Positions 61,271 through 64,000 of a stretch of 64,000 nt of DNA are shown here, in pieces. This DNA comes from Pomphorhynchus laevis (lineage: Eukaryota; Acanthocephala; Palaeacanthocephala; Echinorhynchida; Pomphorhynchidae), in the NCBI GenBank assembly GCA_012934845.2, contig WNNJ02001023.1, positions 1-64,000 on the forward strand, in the 5' to 3' direction. Position 1 is the first letter of the stretch. Every line of letters starts with the position of its first letter. The notes beneath the pieces were generated by a model that saw only the letters and a list, made by a program, of their open reading frames with translations, was not told where the DNA came from and made no database searches. The translations under genes and the position numbers were made by a program.

Positions 61271-64000
61271 TACAAGATAAAATACACAATTCCCGAAGAA
61301 CCTAAAAAACCTAAAGAAGAACCTAAATTAGAAGAACCTAAACCTAAAAACCTATACCAGAAGAACCTACACAATCTTTATTGAAATCTACACAAGAGAC
61401 TTTACTCTGATAAAGTCTGAATATACATACATATAATAGTCAAACAGAGGAAGACTACAAAGCGAGATGATGCTGCCAAGTTTGTGGATTATCAGGTTCG
61501 GTGTTCAAGTGAAGATTGTCATGTGTGGACAAGTGTTTCAGTTCCCGGAGAAAAAAAACAGCTCTGTCTAATGCATATTTCTACTGCGGGTACTGCTGCG
61601 CATCTTTGATAAATGATTTGAAGACGGAATCTACCCTCTTGGTTGTCGGTCAGTCGAGTTGTAATTCTCTTGGACCCATATCAGCTCCACCAATTTCAAA
61701 AAGCATAAGTGCCGGTCAAAGTAAGGAAGTTCTTATTTCCAAATCTACTAAGAATGTTGAAAATTCCAGTCATAGTGAGGGAAGCTATTCTAACTCTATA
61801 TATCCCTCCTCAAGTCTTAACTCTATATATCCCTTCTCAAGTCTTGCAAATAATCCAATGAATATAGATTTAACTGTAGAGGGTGAGACTGTAGCCATGG
61901 ATGTTCCAGTGCATTTACCTGATGTTAGTAATGATGAAAATACATATTGTCAGGTTTTGAATCTTGGTCGTATGTCTGATAATGGGACTGTCAAAAAGAA
62001 GAAACAAGCGTCAACGATAAGTCAACATACACTATCCGCAGTGTCACGTGACAGTCTCGAATTGCAAATTGGTAATAATAAGGAAACACACCGCTGATCG
62101 ATGTAAATCTGTTATTCTGGCCAATGTAAGAGAATCTTTATTTGAGAACGCACAAGTACGTCTTAACGAGGACGTCCAGAGTGTGAGATTTATATTGACG
62201 CAGGTACTTGGTTCTTGCAATGTGGATATTGTCAAACGTGTTAAACTCGTTGCATTATTTCGACTGGGTAAGCGTGATACACTTAGTAATAGGCCGCGTT
62301 TACTCAAGGCCGTATTTAGAGAGCAGTCACATGCTGAGTTAATTCTTCGGAATTCATATCGTTTAAAAGGATCCCATGTTAGTCTCTTAAAAGATCTTGA
62401 CGCTCTTCAAAGGGAGAAATTGTCTCAAGCTAAGAAAGAACTTGCATCTCGTGTTGCACTTGGTGAGAGCAATCTATGTGTGCAAAATTTTCAAGTAGTG
62501 AGGCGACGCATTTGAATCAGTTGGTCCCCACTAGATGTATCGCCTCTCATGAATGTGGAGGGTTTTGGCAAGGTCTTACAGCATATAAGTGCCTAGCTGA
62601 TTTGGGATCTGAAGTGTGTTAGATTGCTAGCGATGATATTATTACTCGCACTGGTGTGAATAAAAGTCATAGTATATTTTATTGTAATGTTCGGAGCTTG
62701 TTACAGAAAGTCGATGAGCTAAAGTTTAGGATCGAGTCTGTTAATCCAGTTATATTTGGTATTACAGAATCTTGGCTAAATTGTGATGTATCTGATGCTG
62801 AGGTATCCATCACAGGCTATTCTTTGTTCCGTAGTGATCGGATAGGGGGTAGGGGTGGTGGCGTAGCTCTCTTTATGATAGACGAAGTTAAGGTGCGTGT
62901 TTTGAGTAAGTCGTCTATTGATAGAGTTGAGAGTTTGTGGTGTCAGGTGAAGTTTGATAACAGCTCACCCATCATACTGGGTCTTGTGTATCGTGCTCCT
63001 AAGGCAATATCTAAGAAATTCATTGAAGAGATAGAGTTGTATACGCGAGGATATTGTGATATTGTGATAATTGGGGATCTGAATATGCCAGATGTTGAAT
63101 GGACTTCGAATACGGTTCTTCCTACTTGTGATAGTGAGACTTGTGACTTTATGGAGTGTTTTACTTATTATGGTCTTGCTCAATTTGTTGATGTACATAC
63201 TCGCTTTTCAAGTTGTAGTTTTTCCCTTCTTGATCTTTGCCTATCGACAAACAGTCAATTAATCAGTAGTATCCAATATGATTCTCCTGTTGGTTTGTCT
63301 GATCACTGTGTAGTTAAAGTTTTGCTAAATATACAAATGAGGGTGTTTCATCATGCTCAGTACAAACGTCAGATTAATGTCTTTCGGGCGAACTATGATG
63401 TTATTACATCAAAGCTGCATGGAGTAAGTTGGCCTGATCCAGCTGTTGTCGGAGTTGACGAGGCCTTGGATCATTTTCGCGTGACGCTTTATTCTCTAAT
63501 GGTAAAATTCTCACCTTTGAAGTCTAAGACTAGTCGGAAAAGCGCTCGTTGGTTTGATACTGAGCTGAATACTGCAATGAAGGCTCGTGACTTCGGTTTC
63601 AAATGCTTTAAGGGTAGGTTTTGTGAATATGGTGTTTATAAGCAGACGAGAAATTTCTTCAATTCTTTAAAACGACATAAGCGCTATTTATTTGAAAATG
63701 GTCTAGCTCATAGTTGTAGACATGATCCCAAAGCTCTCTTTCTATATGTGAATAGTAGTAGGAACGCTAATAAAACAATTGGCCAATACTTTGATAGTGT
63801 TATTGAAAACGACCTTGCTGAGATGTTCTCAAGGCATTTTTACTTGGACAAAGAGACTACAAACGAGTATTCTGAACCTATCCAGAACAGTGAGACGATA
63901 AGAGGTGCTAGTGTTTCATATCCTAGTTTAGACGTAGCTAATTTGATAACTCCTGAGAAAGTTTTAGCTGGACTGCATCGTCTTAAAGAGACAAACTCCA
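61270..64000 (+). mobile_element. CR1/Jockey-like LINE running off the window
   Basis: ORF1: a PEVK-like stretch at about 61285-61345 (IPEEPKKPKEEPKLEEPKPK), a zinc motif near 61500-61610 (CSSEDCHVW, frame change, YFYCGYC), 61516-62097, then in another frame 62048-62515 (SVILANVRESLFENAQVRL, LLKAVFREQSHAELILRN). ORF2: open without a stop from 62623 to the edge (459 codons seen): FYCNVRSLLQKVDELKFR, GITESWLNCDV, RSDRIGGRGGGVALF, IIGDLNMPDVEW, GLSDHCVVKV, then the pre-RT linker. Endonuclease catalytic motifs are all present. ORF1 has at least two frame breaks. The first Met of ORF2 is late (62876), so its true start is unclear. Confidence 0.85.

Overview
The window looks like AT-rich, repeat-laden animal nuclear DNA, probably from an arthropod and most likely an insect (inference: a spliced Na+/K+-ATPase alpha gene with several 45-63 nt introns, non-LTR retrotransposons of several clades, and Penelope-like remnants; no species marker was seen). 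One host gene dominates. It is a Na+/K+-ATPase alpha-subunit gene on the + strand from the start codon at 15179 to the stop at 42277. I resolve 22 coding exons that join without frame conflict into 1031 codons plus stop. From the first membrane helix to the C-terminus its residue numbers equal pig alpha-1 numbering plus 15 at every landmark checked, so the core has no net insertion or deletion and the gene looks functional. It is divergent, however, and carries unusual residues at the cardiac-glycoside and cation sites, so it may be a paralogue.

Left flank (1-15 kb): AT-rich DNA with fragments of LINEs, pieces of a zinc finger-reverse transcriptase-restriction-like-endonuclease (ZF-RT-RLE) retroelement, Penelope-like (PLE) remnants, several hammerhead-ribozyme-like motifs, a long hairpin, and a few candidate host exons with consensus splice sites (4863-5144 and 9583-9745 on +; 6847-6942 and 11286-11625 on -).

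Middle (15-42 kb): the pump gene. Its introns are of two kinds: eight short ones (45-98 nt, one of them GC-AG) and fourteen-odd kilobases-to-hundreds-of-bases AT-rich ones. The large introns hold satellites, PLE-derived repeats, intron blocks shared between introns, and three copied fragments of the gene's own exons. The best of these is a permuted, templated insertion at 34580-35478 that includes most of exon 15 with its splice acceptor.

Right flank (42-64 kb): a retroelement graveyard of higher GC content. It holds a Penelope-like RT remnant, two diverged copies of one I/R1-like LINE in head-to-head orientation (43.4-50.4 kb), a CR1/Jockey-like LINE (52.2-59.3 kb) split by an L2-like LINE on the opposite strand (54.5-58.7 kb), and another CR1/Jockey-like LINE (61.3 kb to the end) whose ORF2 is still open at the window edge. 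The L2-like LINE has a 13-nt minisatellite in ORF1 that is open in all three frames.

No LTR retroelement, tRNA, rRNA or CRISPR was recognised. All homology statements rest on motif recognition by eye; no database search was run.
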